From Tridacna crocea (lineage: Eukaryota > Mollusca > Bivalvia > Cardiida > Cardiidae): a stretch of 64,000 bases of DNA. Below, in pieces: positions 1 to 12,681 of the stretch; within the stretch, counting starts at the first letter, position 1; each line of letters opens with the position of its first letter. The stretch is from assembly GCA_943736015.1 (NCBI GenBank), contig OX031069.1, forward strand, positions 38,846,728-38,910,727. The letters run 5' to 3'. The position numbers and the translations under genes are program-made. The notes below the pieces were generated by a model. That model had not been told where the DNA came from and did not search any database. It worked only from the letters and a program-made list of their open reading frames with translations.

Positions 1-9
1 CTTTTTTGT

Positions 10-335
10 CCTTTACCAAACAACAAAGTTTCTAGACCGGTTCAATTTGAAAGTACTGGCTGACGAAAGTTTGATTTTGCACATATGATGTAATTTGTAC
101 CAGAAAGGCTAGATTTGGAACATATAAGGTAGTTTGTAGAGGAAAAGGGTAGGAAACATTGTTGGAAAAGGAGAAAATGCTGTTTTCCAGCATTTTGTAT
201 CAGAAAGGCTAGATCTGGCATATATAAGGTAATTTGTATCAGAGAGGGTAGAAAACATTGTTGGAAAAGGAGAAAATGCTGGTTTCCAGCATTTTCTCCT
301 TTTCCCACAATGTTTTCAAAAGCCTTCTCCGTCAG
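10..335 (+). mobile_element. Family A copy with an internal tandem duplication
   Basis: The left end is decayed. A segment of about 95 bp (from the CAGAAAGGCTAGATYTGG motif through the hairpin left arm) occurs twice, near 100-195 and 198-300. The right terminus is missing. Confidence 0.7.
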
Positions 336-572
336 TGTCCTTTAGATACAATGATTATGCGGTATAGCGTTCAGGCCAGTTCAAGTCAAGATCAGACTGG
401 TAAAGCAAGTGTGCGAGGTCTGATGCCTTCTGGAACAATGCAGAATAAGATCAGACCATGCAGATCGTAAATTCAGACTTTGGGCTGGTCTACAGGATTA
501 TATGCACTTTAACTAAAGCAGATATGAATAAGGCCTTACCTCTTTCTTTTATGTTATTTTATGTGTTGACCC

Positions 573-948
573 TAAGGTAAGACCTGTGTAATGCACTTCC
601 GGTGATCATGGGGCAAAAATTCTAATTGGTTGATAAATAAGGATAAATAAGGATTTATGTAGAAATAATATTTTTGCACATTCCTAACGGATTAGAAATT
701 CCTTTTATGTCTATCTTGAAATTATTTTTTATACTCCCTTAGTTTTCTAAGGGAGGTAATTATTATCTCTTTTTGAATTGAGAATATAGTGGTTTTAGAT
801 TTATAAATGATAATTCAAAGAAGGAAAAAAATTAGAAAAAATGAATCGGTGAAAGTAGTTCAATAATATTCATTTTGAATTATAGCTAATTTTGCAGGAT
901 GATATCTTAGCGGAAATAGCTTTTTTCCATTACACAGGTCTTACCTTA
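573..948 (+). mobile_element. Family E element, full length
   Basis: 376 bp bounded by TAAGGTAAGACCTGTGTAAT and its inverted complement. No open frame of note, so it is non-autonomous. Two other good copies are at 10340 and 29563. Confidence 0.85.
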
Positions 949-1156
949 AAAGACCGCAATAGAAATATTGGAGGAAATGTTTTTAACTCTATCATGGATT
1001 ATTGATCTTTCTGACAGCAAATAGGAGGGGTATGGGTGTGGGTGGGGGACGACACCTGGTTTCTTTTGCTGAAAAACAAGTATTAATGTTATTCCTATAA
1101 TGAAACTTTCAAGTAAAGAGAAACGAGTGTTTTCTGAAAGTAAAAGTTCTTGATGA

Positions 1157-1278
1157 AAAGAGAGAGAGAGATGAATAGAAAGAGAGAAAGAAAGAAAGAA
1201 ATAACGACAGGAAGGAGGGAAGGAAGGAAAGAAGGAAAGGAGGGAGAAAGGAATGAAGGAAGGAAGGAAGGAAGGAAT
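1157..1278 (+). repeat. Purine microsatellite (GA, GAAA, GGAA)
   Basis: Imperfect AG-rich tract with GAAA then GGAA units. Long frames on both strands here are low-complexity artefacts. Confidence 0.9.
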
Positions 1279-1404
1279 TTCATCAGTCTTTTTTCGCCCC
1301 TTCTCTTAGGGTCAGTTCCAAGTCTGAAGAACAGTGACATCGAATAATCAACTTATTCATACGCGTGTTGACACGCCTACCCTACAGACATAATTGACTA
1401 TTAG

Positions 1405-1635
1405 TTAAACCTTTAACAAACGACATGATTCTATAGACTGCTCCAGAATGAAAGCATTTGCAGACGACAAAATTATTGTGATTAAAAAATTGAAATTTGT
1501 TTTAGGAAGGGAAGAAAACAATGTGGGAAAAGGAGAAAATGCCGGTTACCAGCATTTTCTCCTTTTCCCACAATGTTTTCAAAAGGCTTCTTTCACAGGG
1601 GTGTTAAAAGTCGGAATTGTGTGGTAAAGGGTTAA
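1405..1635 (+). mobile_element. Family A element, full length with TTAA at both ends
   Basis: 231 bp from TTAA 1405-1408 to TTAA 1632-1635. The central hairpin is at about 1519-1574. A reference copy for the family. Confidence 0.9.
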
Positions 1636-1659
1636 ACCTTAACGCTCCTTAGTTTAAAC

Positions 1660-1860
1660 AATAAAATCTATTGTGGGAAAAAATGGAGAAAATGCTGGTG
1701 ACCCGCCACCATTTCTTCCTTTTTACACAATATTTTCTACCTTTTCGAAAACAAATTTTCATTTTTGAGTCGCATTTTTTTCTCTTTCTGCAATTGCTTT
1801 TGATTTGGAAAAGTTCATTATTTTTCTGTGGTGAAAAGGTAAAGCTTTACAAGACTTTTC
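1660..1860 (-). mobile_element. Family A copy, decayed
   Basis: Hairpin arms are diverged (GGTGACCCGCCACC at the tip). It follows directly on the copy at 1405-1635. Confidence 0.6.
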
Positions 1861-2169
1861 CATGTGAGAGGAATTTCCCGACGACAAAAGATACGTGTCT
1901 TTGTCTTACAAAAAGATAGTAAACAGTAAGACAAAAGGAGAACATGCCTGTTATCTAAGTTTTCTCTTTTCTTTTCTGACGATATTTTAAAGGGTGTGTT
2001 TGTTCAAGAATCATAAAGAGGAGAGCCAAAGAATCTTAATTAGGGAAGCAAATAGTGGTAAATGGGCAAAGCATGTGCTTTAAGCCGAATGAAAATAGTT
2101 TAATGACCTTAAAGGGACATAAAACCGGGTTTTGTTTCTCTAGCTTTCTGAGAAAATCTTAACCAAGAC

Positions 2170-2940
2170 TGTTGTTTTTAATTTTCATACAAAGATGGCT
2201 TCAAATTAGATACTGACTAAAAATACATGAAAAAAAAAAAACAGGATTTTTTTTTGTTCTCAATAATATAATTTTTCAATTCCGTTAGTAACGATATAGC
2301 CGTACATAATAATAAATTATTAGTGAAGAACTTATGATATGCTGTATTAGAAATATTAATTTTCTTCATTTTATTGTTCATGTACTGATGTATATGGGCC
2401 GGAGGCCAAATTACTGAATAAAAGCATTGTATTATATTGATATGGCTGCACAAAGGATAGTTAGTACATTTTAACACATCGAGGATCGGCTGGTTCCAAT
2501 CTCGGTTGATCAGCCGATTTTAGTTTTTGAGGTTATGGGTTCGATTGGAAACATTTTTGTTTAAGTATTTTTACCTCGACTAAATGTAAAAAGTCGCGTC
2601 CAAAGATTTTTTTTATTATCACTATCATTCTTCGAGATTTGCTACAAGTATATACTCAGCTGTCTTTCCCCCGCAATAATATGGGTCAAAATTTTGCTTA
2701 ATGCCCGCTTTAAATTGGAATAATTTTTGGACTGTTTTCGGTGGTTGGGAAAAAAATCTATTCACTTACTTGGCGCTCAGGATTAAAAGACAGAAAACAA
2801 AACAAAACAAAGAAAAAATCTGGAGACACTGAACAGAAGCCTGGCCTGGGAATTATTTGATTCAATTACCGATCGAGATGGAATTTCATGTAAAAACATA
2901 TAAAACCGGTTCAAATTGACATTTAAAGGACGGCTATCGA
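2170..2940. other. AT-rich spacer
   Basis: No gene or family member recognised. A short GGCTG/CAGCC inverted repeat occurs near 2488-2516. Confidence 0.3.
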
Positions 2941-2949
2941 TTCACTCTG

Positions 2950-3171
2950 CACCAGACGACAATATTTTAGACCAGTCCAAAGCGAAAGCATTTGCAGACG
3001 ACAATTTAAAAATCGCTCAAATGATATAAATTTTTCTTTGATAGTTTAGAAAACATTGTTGGAAAAGGAGAAAATGCTGGTTACCAGCATTTTCTCCTTT
3101 TCCTACATTGTTTTCAAAAGCTTTGTTTCCGTGGATTATACAACCTTGGGGTTGTATCGTGAAGGATTAAT
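2950..3171 (+). mobile_element. Family A copy
   Basis: Good hairpin at about 3052-3112 with TTGGAAAAGG on the left and CCTTTTCCTA on the right. The termini are diverged. Confidence 0.75.
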
Positions 3172-3844
3172 GGGCCTGTCAAGAGAATGGTCGGAATAGA
3201 GTCTTATAGAGGGCTGGTATTGTACATTTATGGACAGTGAATTAGATTAGGCGAACTATAGCGGTAAACAGTATCATAGAACCATTGTGCCAATCTGGAA
3301 AGACAATATTCTTGTTACGTCTGTACCTTTGGGTACAAATGGCCTTTCAGGGAAAAAATCTGTAAACCTTTTCAGCAAATAGTCCCGTGTTTTAATGACA
3401 CATAGGAAAAAGGATAGTATAGAAACAGTGTGTGTGAAAATGAGAAAATGATAGTAATCAACATAATCTCTTTTTGTCACATTTTTTTACGACATTCCAA
3501 AAAGTCACGTGTCTTAATGACATGTAGGAAAAAAGGAGAAGAAAAATACTGTGTAGGAACAGGAGAAAACAAGAAAACATTGATGCATAACATCAATGGC
3601 GCCGCAAAAAAGTTGTTTCTAAACTAAGGTACATTACAGCATTTCAAAATGACCGAAGTAAGTTTTTGCGGAACTCGGTGAAAAATGAACTGAGAAGTCC
3701 TAAACAATCCATAGACTGCAACTTAAACCAATCATAGTACACATTCATAGCCATTCTTTTGCAAAAAATTAACATAATTTCTGTTGGAGCTATACAAAAG
3801 CAGTTGCCATTCGAGAAATAACGCAAAAAAAGTATTAAAACTAG

Positions 3845-4020
3845 GTTCCAAATTACCAAATTGGTATTAGAAACTGGATATTAAATTACCAAAATGGGTA
3901 CGAAATGATTGAAGTGAGTACGAAATGACCATTGAAATGAAAAAAAATAGGTGAGTACTAAATGACCAAAATTGTTCGAAATGGCCTAGGTACGAAATTA
4001 CTTAGTTACGAATTGACTTG
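3845..4020 (+). repeat. Degenerate minisatellite, GGTACGAAATGACC-type units
   Basis: Loose repeats of roughly 20 bp built from TACGAAATGACCA words. No frame or family assignment. Confidence 0.5.
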
Positions 4021-4083
4021 AAGCCTAGTAAACAATAAGGTTGCCTCCATAGCCAAGTACTTTTCACAACCGAATAAGAATTT

Positions 4084-5352
4084 ATAGAGGATATTTGTTT
4101 TGTTTTTTTCGGTGAAAGATCGAAATTTATTTCATAGAGTGGACACCATCGATAATATTACCGATGGTGTTCACGAGATGAAATAAATTTCGATCTTTCA
4201 CCGAAAAAAAAAAACAACAAATATTCTATTTATTTCATGCTTTTTACCCTTTCTGGGAGGAGTTTTATCAAAATCCAGTACATTTCTTTTCCGTTATTCC
4301 CCGTGGCGTACCTCTCCCGCATAACAACGCATTACAATATTACGTCAAGCACGAGAAATGTAAGGTATATGACGTCATATTTCCCATCTGGTTGTGAGGG
4401 ACGCGCAATTAACCTAGGCAACAAGAGCATGAAAATCGTTATTTTCACTGGTGGTACCACAGGGTTAGGAATTCCCACATATTTACTCGCAAAATGCAAG
4501 CCAGAATTGGAAAATGCGAGCTGAAATTTCAAGCACTTGCAAAAAAATGCGAGTGCAAATTACTGAAGAATAGTTACTAAATTTCATATGTGAATACAGA
4601 AAAGGTAATTCTTTTCGTTCTGGATAAACATCGGTATCGGTCATATCGCACTGAGAATACCATTCGACGGTTGTTGATCATTTTACATGTCGCCATTGAA
4701 GCCTCCGAGTTGTCGTTCGTTATCCGACTTTCGTGAGGCAAGTGCGTTCGTCTGCACTCACAGCCGATACTGAGGTTTTGCGTTTTTTATAAGGAAAAAA
4801 CGGTAGGCGATTTCAATCTCTGATTTGAAACGAAAACATTTGTCAATATTTTATGAAAAGATAAACCATTATGCATAAATAGCTACGAGAAGCAAGTCGG
4901 ACTTGGTGGACTCGCTAAACCAGTTACCGGACAGGCAGATATTCGGATGTGACACGTCCGTATTTCATTTACAAAATCGTCCACCATTGTAAGTTTCATA
5001 GAAATTTAACTTGGCATTAGAAATTCAACTGGAATTGAATCTATTGTTAAATGAGGGTTTTAATGTCAATTAACGTTCCTTCTGTTTAGTTGTTGTCTCG
5101 GTTGACAGGTTACGTAATAGAATAGAATTGAACAAATTAATAGAATAGAATTGAACATTCGTTCTTTACAATTGATAGGAAGCTGAGCTTAAAAAAATGC
5201 GAGTCCAGTTTTAATTTTGCAAGTGGAAATAAAAGGTACTTGCTAAAATTTGCAAGTGAATAAAAAAATGAAATTCGAACCCTGTACCAGTGTAAGATAA
5301 AAAAATATTTTCACTGCTATTTCTCGATTATCCTACCGGAAATCATGAAATA
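4084..5352 (+). mobile_element. Family D element interrupted by an 825-bp insertion
   Basis: D sequence runs 4084-4459 and resumes at 5285. The left end is a foldback around a ACCATCG...CGATGGT stem. A perfect TGACGTCA lies at 4370-4377. Confidence 0.85.
4460..5284. mobile_element. 825-bp TIR element inserted in D
   Basis: Starts CAGGGTTAGGAATT and ends AATTCGAACCCTG, giving imperfect inverted ends CAGGGTTNGAATT. TACCA flanks both sides (4455-4459 and 5285-5289). Ends recall hAT elements, but a 5-bp duplication does not fit the usual 8, so the superfamily is open. No transposase. Confidence 0.7.
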
Positions 5353-5689
5353 AAGTACCGTCGCTCATGCGGCGTCACATTAACAGTAACCAATCATGTT
5401 TTCTTTCTTTTTTTTCACAAAATGCTTTACTAAATTCCAAAGACAGATGATTTTATCATTGAAAGAAGCCGCATTTAATTTGTTGTCTGCAAATACTGTG
5501 AGATTTGACACGATTAGAATCATGTTGTGTGTTAATGGATTAATGTGCAATAGTCATGTATGCAAAACAAGCAAACTGAGTTGGCAGAAATATAATACGT
5601 CTTTTTTAAAGGATCTTCTCTTTTTCCAACACCATCAAAAATGTTTTTCTTTGTTTTTTTTTTATTGGTGATATGTATTCTTTTTTTCG

Positions 5690-6100
5690 TATATATTTCA
5701 GTGATACATTTTTTTAATTTGTTGAGATGTGAAATTACTAACTACCCATCTTTAAGAATATAACTGTACGATTTGAGAAAATAGTTGTAGGTACCTTTCA
5801 CCGTTCACGGCAGCTTATACCTTTGAGTAAAACAGGGATCGTACATATATATGTGTGTATCTACTCTCTCGAATAATTTCGGCATAAATACGTTAAACGC
5901 ATTTTATTGAATCCCAGCCCTGAAGCGTTTCAACTGTACTTTAAACATACAAATGAACTCGGGCAGAAATATGGTCCAAAGTATCTATGGGACAGATATG
6001 TTGGTCGTGAAATTCGGCGAAATTTTCACACGGCCCCACATCCGTCATGGTCACTTCAGGACCGGTTACCATGGTCACGGAAATGAAATAATTCATTAAT
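5690..6100. other. Spacer without recognised features
   Basis: AT-rich, no repeat family or frame supported. Confidence 0.3.
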
Positions 6101-6280
6101 GGACAATTATTACCGAATTAGGGATATATGTAAAACTGATTGGATCACCTCCGAACAGCTGAGATTACAGTTCCGTGTGAGTAAGATCGTAAAGTAGGCT
6201 ATCCGGGGAGATTGACAGTGTAATGTGGTTCGGAAATGACATGCTGAAGTGATATTGAAGTTAATTGCAAAATTTACGGG

Positions 6281-6353
6281 GAGGGAGGGAGAGACAGAAC
6301 GAGTCAAGGTGAGAGAGAGAGAGACAAAGACAGAGAGACAGTGACAGAGAGGG
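6281..6353 (+). repeat. GA-rich microsatellite
   Basis: Imperfect GAGA and GACA units. Confidence 0.8.
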
Positions 6354-6414
6354 TAGAAAAAACCATGGAGACGGTGCATTACGTTAGGCTTTTGGGTGTT
6401 CAATAAATTTAGAT

Positions 6415-6555
6415 AAATAATAAATTATAAATAAATTTCGATCTTTCACCAAAAAAACAAGTAGTCTATTTATTTCATGCTTTTAACTCTTTCTTGGAGG
6501 AGCTTTATCAAAATCTAGTACAGTTCTTTTCAGTTGTCCCCGTGGCGTACTTTCA
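6415..6555 (+). mobile_element. Family D fragment
   Basis: Covers the right foldback arm, TTCATGCTTTTAAC and the CCCCGTGGCGTAC segment, then stops. Confidence 0.7.
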
Positions 6556-7079
6556 GTGAAAATTCATATATTTTTGCACAAAAAAAAAAAATACTCAAAA
6601 GCCTGGTTTTGGGCATGATAAGTGTACAAATATGCATGTTATTTATGGATAATTAAGTTAAAAAGGGAGATACCTTGACCGAATTATTGGTGAATCTTAA
6701 ATAAATTCATACTTTTTAACAGATAGATTTTTCTTAAAATTTTCTCTTATAACCTTAGTATTTATAATTCTTAGAATAAGAAAAAACGAAAATGGCACGT
6801 TTCCGTGCTTATTTCATCAGGAAACAAGTTTGATGGTCATTATGGAAGTTATTCTTTTTTTAAGAAAGAAAAAAAGGACAAATGCTTGGCACGCTGAGTG
6901 GGAAAGGATTACTCAATAGGAGCGATTTCTACTCTTCCAACAATAATTTTCAAAGTGGAATCAGCCATACTTTGATATCGTTAAATTTTCTGCATTTGTA
7001 TCCTTGTTTGGTACATAACGCCGTGTCAGCAGTATTTCATGGCAATATGGGTCAAAGATCAATTCTTTCTCTTCATAAA

Positions 7080-7340
7080 ATGGCTTGCAACATGGGAAAA
7101 GGGACATTCGGATATTTGCGTAAAGTGTCGTCTCGGATCAGCCTGCGCAGTCCGCGCAGGCTAATCCAAGACGGCACTTTACGATTGAATTAGACTTTGT
7201 GCTACAGTGCTCTTGTGTAAAACAGAAAATTGCATAAAAACGGAAAGTGTCGTTTCGGATTAGCCTGCGCGGACTGCGCAGGCTGATCCGAAACGACACT
7301 TTACGCAGATGTCCGAATGACCCTTTTCGCTTGTTGCTCT
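7080..7340 (+). mobile_element. Family C element, full length
   Basis: Starts ATGGCTTGCAACA and ends near CGCTTGTTGC. Two internal palindromes, GCCTGCGCAGTCCGCGCAGGC and its sister, lie at about 7141 and 7264, with CGTAAAGTG near both outer ends. Confidence 0.8.
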
Positions 7341-7569
7341 CCAAATTTAATACCACCCGAAGAAAGTTTTGCCAGTTTCAGTGCACCTACATGTATATTA
7401 TTACTATGATGCGCCAAAATACCTAGGTGCACTTTTGACTCGATATCTACGCCAAAAAATACATGCGCATGAGGATGCGCGCGAAAATTTGTCATATACG
7501 TCGTTAAGAATTAAAATAAAGTAGGAAAATGTTGAGTGATCTTATTTAGTCATTTTATTTTTCTTTAGA

Positions 7570-7732
7570 TAATTTATCATTGCCTGTTTCAAATCATGTC
7601 GAGTAGAAAACTTTGTTGGAAAAGAAGAAAATTATAGTCTCCACTATTTTCTCCTTTTCCAACAATGTTTTTTTTTTTTTTCTCTAAAAACCGTTTTTCA
7701 CACCGTTGTTGATTCTGTGGAAAAGGGTTCAA
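7570..7732 (+). mobile_element. Family A copy, decayed, altered hairpin tip
   Basis: The tip reads AAATTATAGTCTCCACTATTTT rather than the family consensus. A poly-T run follows the right arm. Confidence 0.65.
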
Positions 7733-7947
7733 CGATCATATTGAGTCGAATTTTTTCACAGCATATCAATGTCTGTTTAAAACCATTTGGCGCCAAAAAC
7801 GGGTTTACGACGTCAATAACACTTTCCGGTAGTGGCTATCAAGTTTTTCTATCAGTTTGTCAAATTTCAGTTAAATATCACTTGACAAATTAGGTGCGGG
7901 CAAGAAAAATCGTGATTCTCTCCGATATCAATTACATGTACAACCAC

Positions 7948-8056
7948 TTAACCCTACACAAAACGAAATATTTTAGACGCGCTCAAATTGAAAGCTTTTG
8001 CAGACAAAAAAAGGTTATGTAACTCAAAAATTTATTTTTTTCTTGGAAAGTTAAAA
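7948..8056 (+). mobile_element. Family A left half, cut by D
   Basis: Left end through the GCAGACAAAAAAAGG region, then family D begins. The right half does not resume. Confidence 0.65.
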
Positions 8057-8418
8057 AAATTTATTTCATCGAGTGAACATCATCGGTAATATTTTCACGA
8101 GTGGCGCAGCCACAAATATTCTATTTATTTCATGCTTTAACCCTTTCTGGGAGGAACTTTATAAAAATCCAGTTCAGTTCTTTTCCGTTATTCCCCGTGG
8201 CGTACCCCTCCCGCATAGCAACGCATTACAATATTCCGTCAAGCGCGAGAAATATAAGGTATATGACGTCATATTTCCTATCTGGTTGTCAGGCACGCGC
8301 AATTTACCTAGGCAACAAGAACGTTAAAATTGGTATTTTCACTGGTGGTACCAATGTAAGACCGAAAAATATTTTCACTGCTATTTCTCGATATCCTACC
8401 GGAAAGCATGAAAAATTA
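8055..8418 (+). mobile_element. Family D copy with a shortened foldback
   Basis: Only one foldback arm remains (GTGGCGCAGCCAC joined directly to AAATATTC). The body is intact, with TGACGTCA at 8264-8271. Confidence 0.8.
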
Positions 8419-8590
8419 AGGATTAAATATGGCTCTTCATATTTTTATTATCAAACCTGACTGTAAGAATGGTTCATTGCTTGATAAAGTAAGACAGTAA
8501 CTGGCAAACCATTAGTCCAGATGGACAAAAGTTGAAAAATATAATGGGGAATAAAGTGAAATCAAAATTATCTCCCTTGTTAGATAAAAT

Positions 8591-8818
8591 TTAACACTTT
8601 ACCCCATAAGGCATTTCTATGATATCTCTAATTGACCCTAAATAACAGAAAGGATGAAGCTATTTCTTTTGTGCATATGCCACCATTTGATAGCATAGAA
8701 AACATTGTGGCTAAAGGTGAAATTGCTCGTTACGAGCAATTTCACCTTTTGCCACAATGTTTTCCAAAGGCTCCTACAAGCAATGTGTAGAAATGGGTAT
8801 CTATGGAGTAAAGGGTTA
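8591..8818 (+). mobile_element. Family A, GAAATTGCTCG subfamily, full length
   Basis: TTAA at 8591-8594 and 8815-8818. The hairpin tip is GAAATTGCTCGTTACGAGCA and the outer stem GTGGCTAAAGG pairs with CCTTTTGCCAC. Confidence 0.85.
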
Positions 8819-8829
8819 AGGAACCCAAA

Positions 8830-9765
8830 TTTGAACCGTATCCTTTCATTCTATTTCCTTCGTTTTTAGTTTTTCCTTGCTTCACTAGGAGAAGTTACGA
8901 TTTTCTTTTTATGATTTGACTTAGATGTATATGCAAGGTCTTTATAATATCAGCAAATCGAATTTCTCACACTTTCACCTTTAAAATGAATTAAGTACAT
9001 TGAATTTGTGGTTTGTTGAATTTTGAAGATGTTTAAAAACCTGACCATTCCTATATAGTGCGAAGGATATAAGGGATATAAACCAAGTAAATTCCTTATT
9101 CAGGATCTAGCTAGTAATGGAGAGCTAACAAGACAGTAACTTACCCCTATATAGCTTATTCATTGCTATGTTGTGAATAAGTTTCCCCGAGTGTCGATTA
9201 GAAGTATCACAGTTTGTATACTGGTGTCATAAATGTCCCCGCATACAAGCCTGCAAGGACCCGCCTAATAAACATGTCCACATTTCTTACCAATATATTG
9301 TGTCTTTCCCTTTATAGATAATGCTTTTTAAAATAGTTGTCTTTGTAGTTGTAATGACTGTAACTTTTTTATTCATTCATTTATTCATTAGCTACAAAGC
9401 AGGACCCGATGGACAGTACTGAGATTGAATGTGCAAAACATGCAAAATGACTCACGTAATGCCACACCCATATTCAGATTGCATCTGATGTCTGATCTTG
9501 ATATATTCTGTTCGTAAAAGCATATTTTATCTGATATGATGCTCAGGCTGTCGACTCTGCAATAAAGTTTAATTGATGGAAGTAACCCTTTTATAATTTC
9601 GTTTTGGGAAATATCTAAATTGTTTTGAAATTATGCAGGCTTCCACTTTAAATGCACATGGTAGTTTCACGCTGATTTCAATTTATTGCTTTAATTGCCT
9701 TTTACTGATGTCGCTAATGTTGAGTATTTCTACAGGCCTAAACAAAGAGAAACAAATATAGAACA
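8830..9765. other. Spacer without recognised genes
   Basis: No repeat family named here and no supported frame. Confidence 0.3.
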
Positions 9766-9773
9766 ATCTCCGA

Positions 9774-10007
9774 TTAACTCTTTACCACACGACAAACTGA
9801 ATTTTAGACTGGTCCAAATTATAAAGCACTTGCAGACGACAAAATAAAGGTGACTGAAAAATTGAAATTTGTTCTGGGAAGGGTAGAAAACATTGTGGGA
9901 AAAGGAGAAAATGCTGGTTACTAGCATTTTCTCCTTTTCCCACAGTGTTTTCAAAAGTCTTCTTTCTCAGGGGCGTCAAAAGTAGGAATTGTATGGTAAT
10001 GGGTTAA
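9774..10007 (+). mobile_element. Family A element, full length with TTAA ends
   Basis: TTAA at 9774-9777 and 10004-10007. The tip is GGTTACTAGC, one mismatch from a perfect palindrome. Confidence 0.9.
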
Positions 10008-10339
10008 AGAAAAACCCTCCGCTTTCGATGTCTTAAAATGAATTCTGTGTATGTTTTCTTTCAATTTTTAATTTAGTTTTTTTTTTCGTTTTTTCTTCTT
10101 TTTTTCAATTAACGCAGCACCACCTGCAGGTGACTGGTTGTCTTTTTGAAAACGGAGTTTTTAGGCTAACTTAGTTAAAAACTGAGGAATAATTCTGTCA
10201 TGCTGTGTCCATGTACATGTAGATTCTATTTAACGGACCCATTTAGTTCTTTATTCTGTAAATTGAAATTTCATATAAAATTCTGTTAAATTGATTGGAT
10301 CTACTTCCATTTGCAGTTATTTGAACTGTACGTTTACAT

Positions 10340-10723
10340 TAAAGTAAGACCTGTGTAATGCACTTCCGGTGAACATTTGGCAAAAATTTTAATTAAATGA
10401 TAAATAAAGACAAATAAGGATTTATGCAGAAATAATATTTTTGCACATTTCTAACGGATCAGAAATTCTGTTTATTTCTATCTTGAAACTATTTTTTGAT
10501 ACTTTTGTTTGTTTTCTAAAAAGGGAGGTAATTATCATCTCTTTTTGAATTGAAAATATAGTGACTTTAGATTTATAAATGATAATTCAAAGAAGGAAAA
10601 AATGGAAAAAATGAAAAGATGAAAGTAGTTAAACTCATTTTTACTCATTTTTAAGTATAGCTAATTTTGCAGGATGGTGTTTTAGTGGAAATAGCTGTTT
10701 TCCATTGCACAGGTCTTACCTTA
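10340..10723 (+). mobile_element. Family E element, full length
   Basis: TIRs as in the 573 copy; inner sequence GGAGGTAATTATCATC is conserved. Confidence 0.85.
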
Positions 10724-10779
10724 AGTAACTTGGGTGCAATATTCGGTGTGTAAAACGATGACTCACTCTGTTCTCATTG

Positions 10780-10830
10780 CATCAGATATGACGTCATCAT
10801 ACATATTTGAATACGAATCCTCGTAATCGA
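10780..10830 (+). repeat. Short repeat with TGACGTCATC, shared with 45041-45090
   Basis: CATCAGATATGACGTCATC followed by TTTGAATACGAATCCTCGT recurs near 45041. Family unknown. Confidence 0.6.
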
Positions 10831-11261
10831 TGCCATTCGTTACAATTCGGCTGTTTTCGTACCTAGTTTTAGCCTCGTCTGTATCAAAGGATTTTCCATT
10901 TTGAAATACTCTCAACTGCATGATCTTTAACATGATGGCGCTTATGTAAAACTATTAGCAACGGCAACAATAGCCACATGATAAGCAACCAGTCGCTGAA
11001 AATACATACTGAATTGGTTGACCAAGAAAATAAGGGATGATCTGGAAATTCTGTACACCAATTAGATGAAAACAGATCAACGATAGAGCAAGTCAGTTTA
11101 AGTTGTTACTTCAAAAATGATTTGATAACAAGATACAATGACCACTTGTCATACAGAAAATGTCAATAAAGCAAAAAGTGTCGACTGCAATTTGCGCAGT
11201 CTGACTTTTCGCAGTTCCCAGAAGCTCCCTTTTTACATGATGGGTCTCATATGTTTGAGAG

Positions 11262-11383
11262 AGTAGTATCACCATATCAGATAGAGTAGGTACAAGATCA
11301 GGTTGCACGTTCTGTGCAGTCTGATCTTGATCTACGCTGTTCGCAAAAGGCCAGTCAGTTGCCCTTAGCAGCATGAGGGTTAA
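11262..11383 (-). mobile_element. Family B copy, left part decayed
   Basis: Palindrome GTTGCACGTTCTGTGCAGTC and the CGCAAAAGG...AGGGTTAA right end are present. Confidence 0.7.
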
Positions 11384-11632
11384 AAACTGAATTTATGAAA
11401 ATACACGGCCTCTGAGATGTACTATTATGCTGCGGTTGTCGACTCTGCAAACCTTTTCAAAGTGAGGTCCCAATGGTGGATAAATCAGTCCTTAGTTTAT
11501 AGAATACTTGCCTGAGGCATTTGTAAATGACCGGACACATGAAGCAAAATTGATGGATAAGACAGTTTAAATCCAAAAATAAAATCTCAAGCGATTAGAT
11601 TTTCAAATCGAATAAAAACTTCAATTTTTCCT

Positions 11633-11867
11633 TTAACCCTTTAACACACAATCCCGACCTTTAACGACCCTGAGAAAGAGGCCTTTTGAAAACATTGTGG
11701 GAAAAGGAGAAAATGCTGATAACCAGCATTTTCTCCTTTTCCCACAATGTTTTTTACCATTCGCAAACCAAATTTCGATTTTTCAGTCATTTTTATTTTG
11801 ATGTCTGCAAATGCTTTCAATTTGGACCAGTGACAGTCTAAAATTTTCTCGTGTGGTAAAGAGTTAA
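11633..11867 (-). mobile_element. Family A element, full length with TTAA ends
   Basis: TTAA at 11633-11636 and 11864-11867. The second TTAA is also the start of the next B element. Confidence 0.9.
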
Positions 11868-12002
11868 AAAGGAATTTTTTTTTTTTTTGAGAAAAGATTT
11901 CTCCTCTATCGGACAGTGTAGATCGGCGTTCTGTGCAGTCTGATCTAGATCCACGCTGTCCGCAAGAGGTCGCTGAGTCGTGCTTAGGAGCCGCAGGGTT
12001 AA
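11864..12002 (-). mobile_element. Family B copy sharing TTAA with A
   Basis: Begins at the TTAA of the preceding A copy and ends TTAA at 11999-12002. One palindrome arm is partly deleted. Confidence 0.75.
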
Positions 12003-12004
12003 TA

Positions 12005-12080
12005 CTATATCCGGCAATGTAGATCAAGATCAGACCGTACATTTTGTTCAGTATGATCTTAGTCTATATCGTCGTCGAAA
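12005..12080 (+). mobile_element. Family B fragment
   Basis: Contains GTAGATCAAGATCAGACCG and a diverged right arm. Confidence 0.55.
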
Positions 12081-12452
12081 AATCACCTGCTAGAAAGCCT
12101 TAGAATTACGAAGGAAAGGATCGAAAAACAAACAGGTTATCTGTAGGAGAAAAGTTGCTGTTTCAATTAAGTGACGCAGTCACAAAAACAGGTCTTCATT
12201 GAGATCGCAAAAAAAGAAAATCAAATCAATTTTAAGCAGTTTTTGGTCATTTGTCATGACAAAATTACGTCTTATTTCATTTGCATCAACAAAAGTGTTG
12301 TTAATTTACACATTTTAACGTTACAATTTAATCGTGGGAAAAAACATCAAAAATAGTTTTAAGCTGAATAGCGTTTAACAGGATTTTAAATAGAACTCCA
12401 ATTATAATACATTTATACTTATGGTTTTTAGATCTACTAATTGTTTTAGTGT

Positions 12453-12629
12453 GTTTTAGTGTGCAGACGTGTCCGCCTGTCTGTCTATGTGTATGGCTGT
12501 CATTTTGTCTTTGTTTGAGTCTGCCGATGTGTATGTGTGTCTGGCTGCTTGCCCACATGTCTCTGTTTCTTTCTGTGTCTCTGTGTGACTATCTGCCAGT
12601 CTGTCTGTCAGTCCGTCCGTCCGTCCGCC

Positions 12630-12680
<51 letters not shown>
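12453..12680 (+). repeat. Pyrimidine-rich tract ending in (TC)n
   Basis: GTCTGTCT and CCGT words lead into a pure TC run at about 12632-12678. Confidence 0.9.

Positions 12681-12681
<1 letters not shown>

Noticed and set aside
384..475. Possible family B fragment near the window start
   Set aside because: Only short AAGATCAGACTGG words match; the palindrome and ends are absent.
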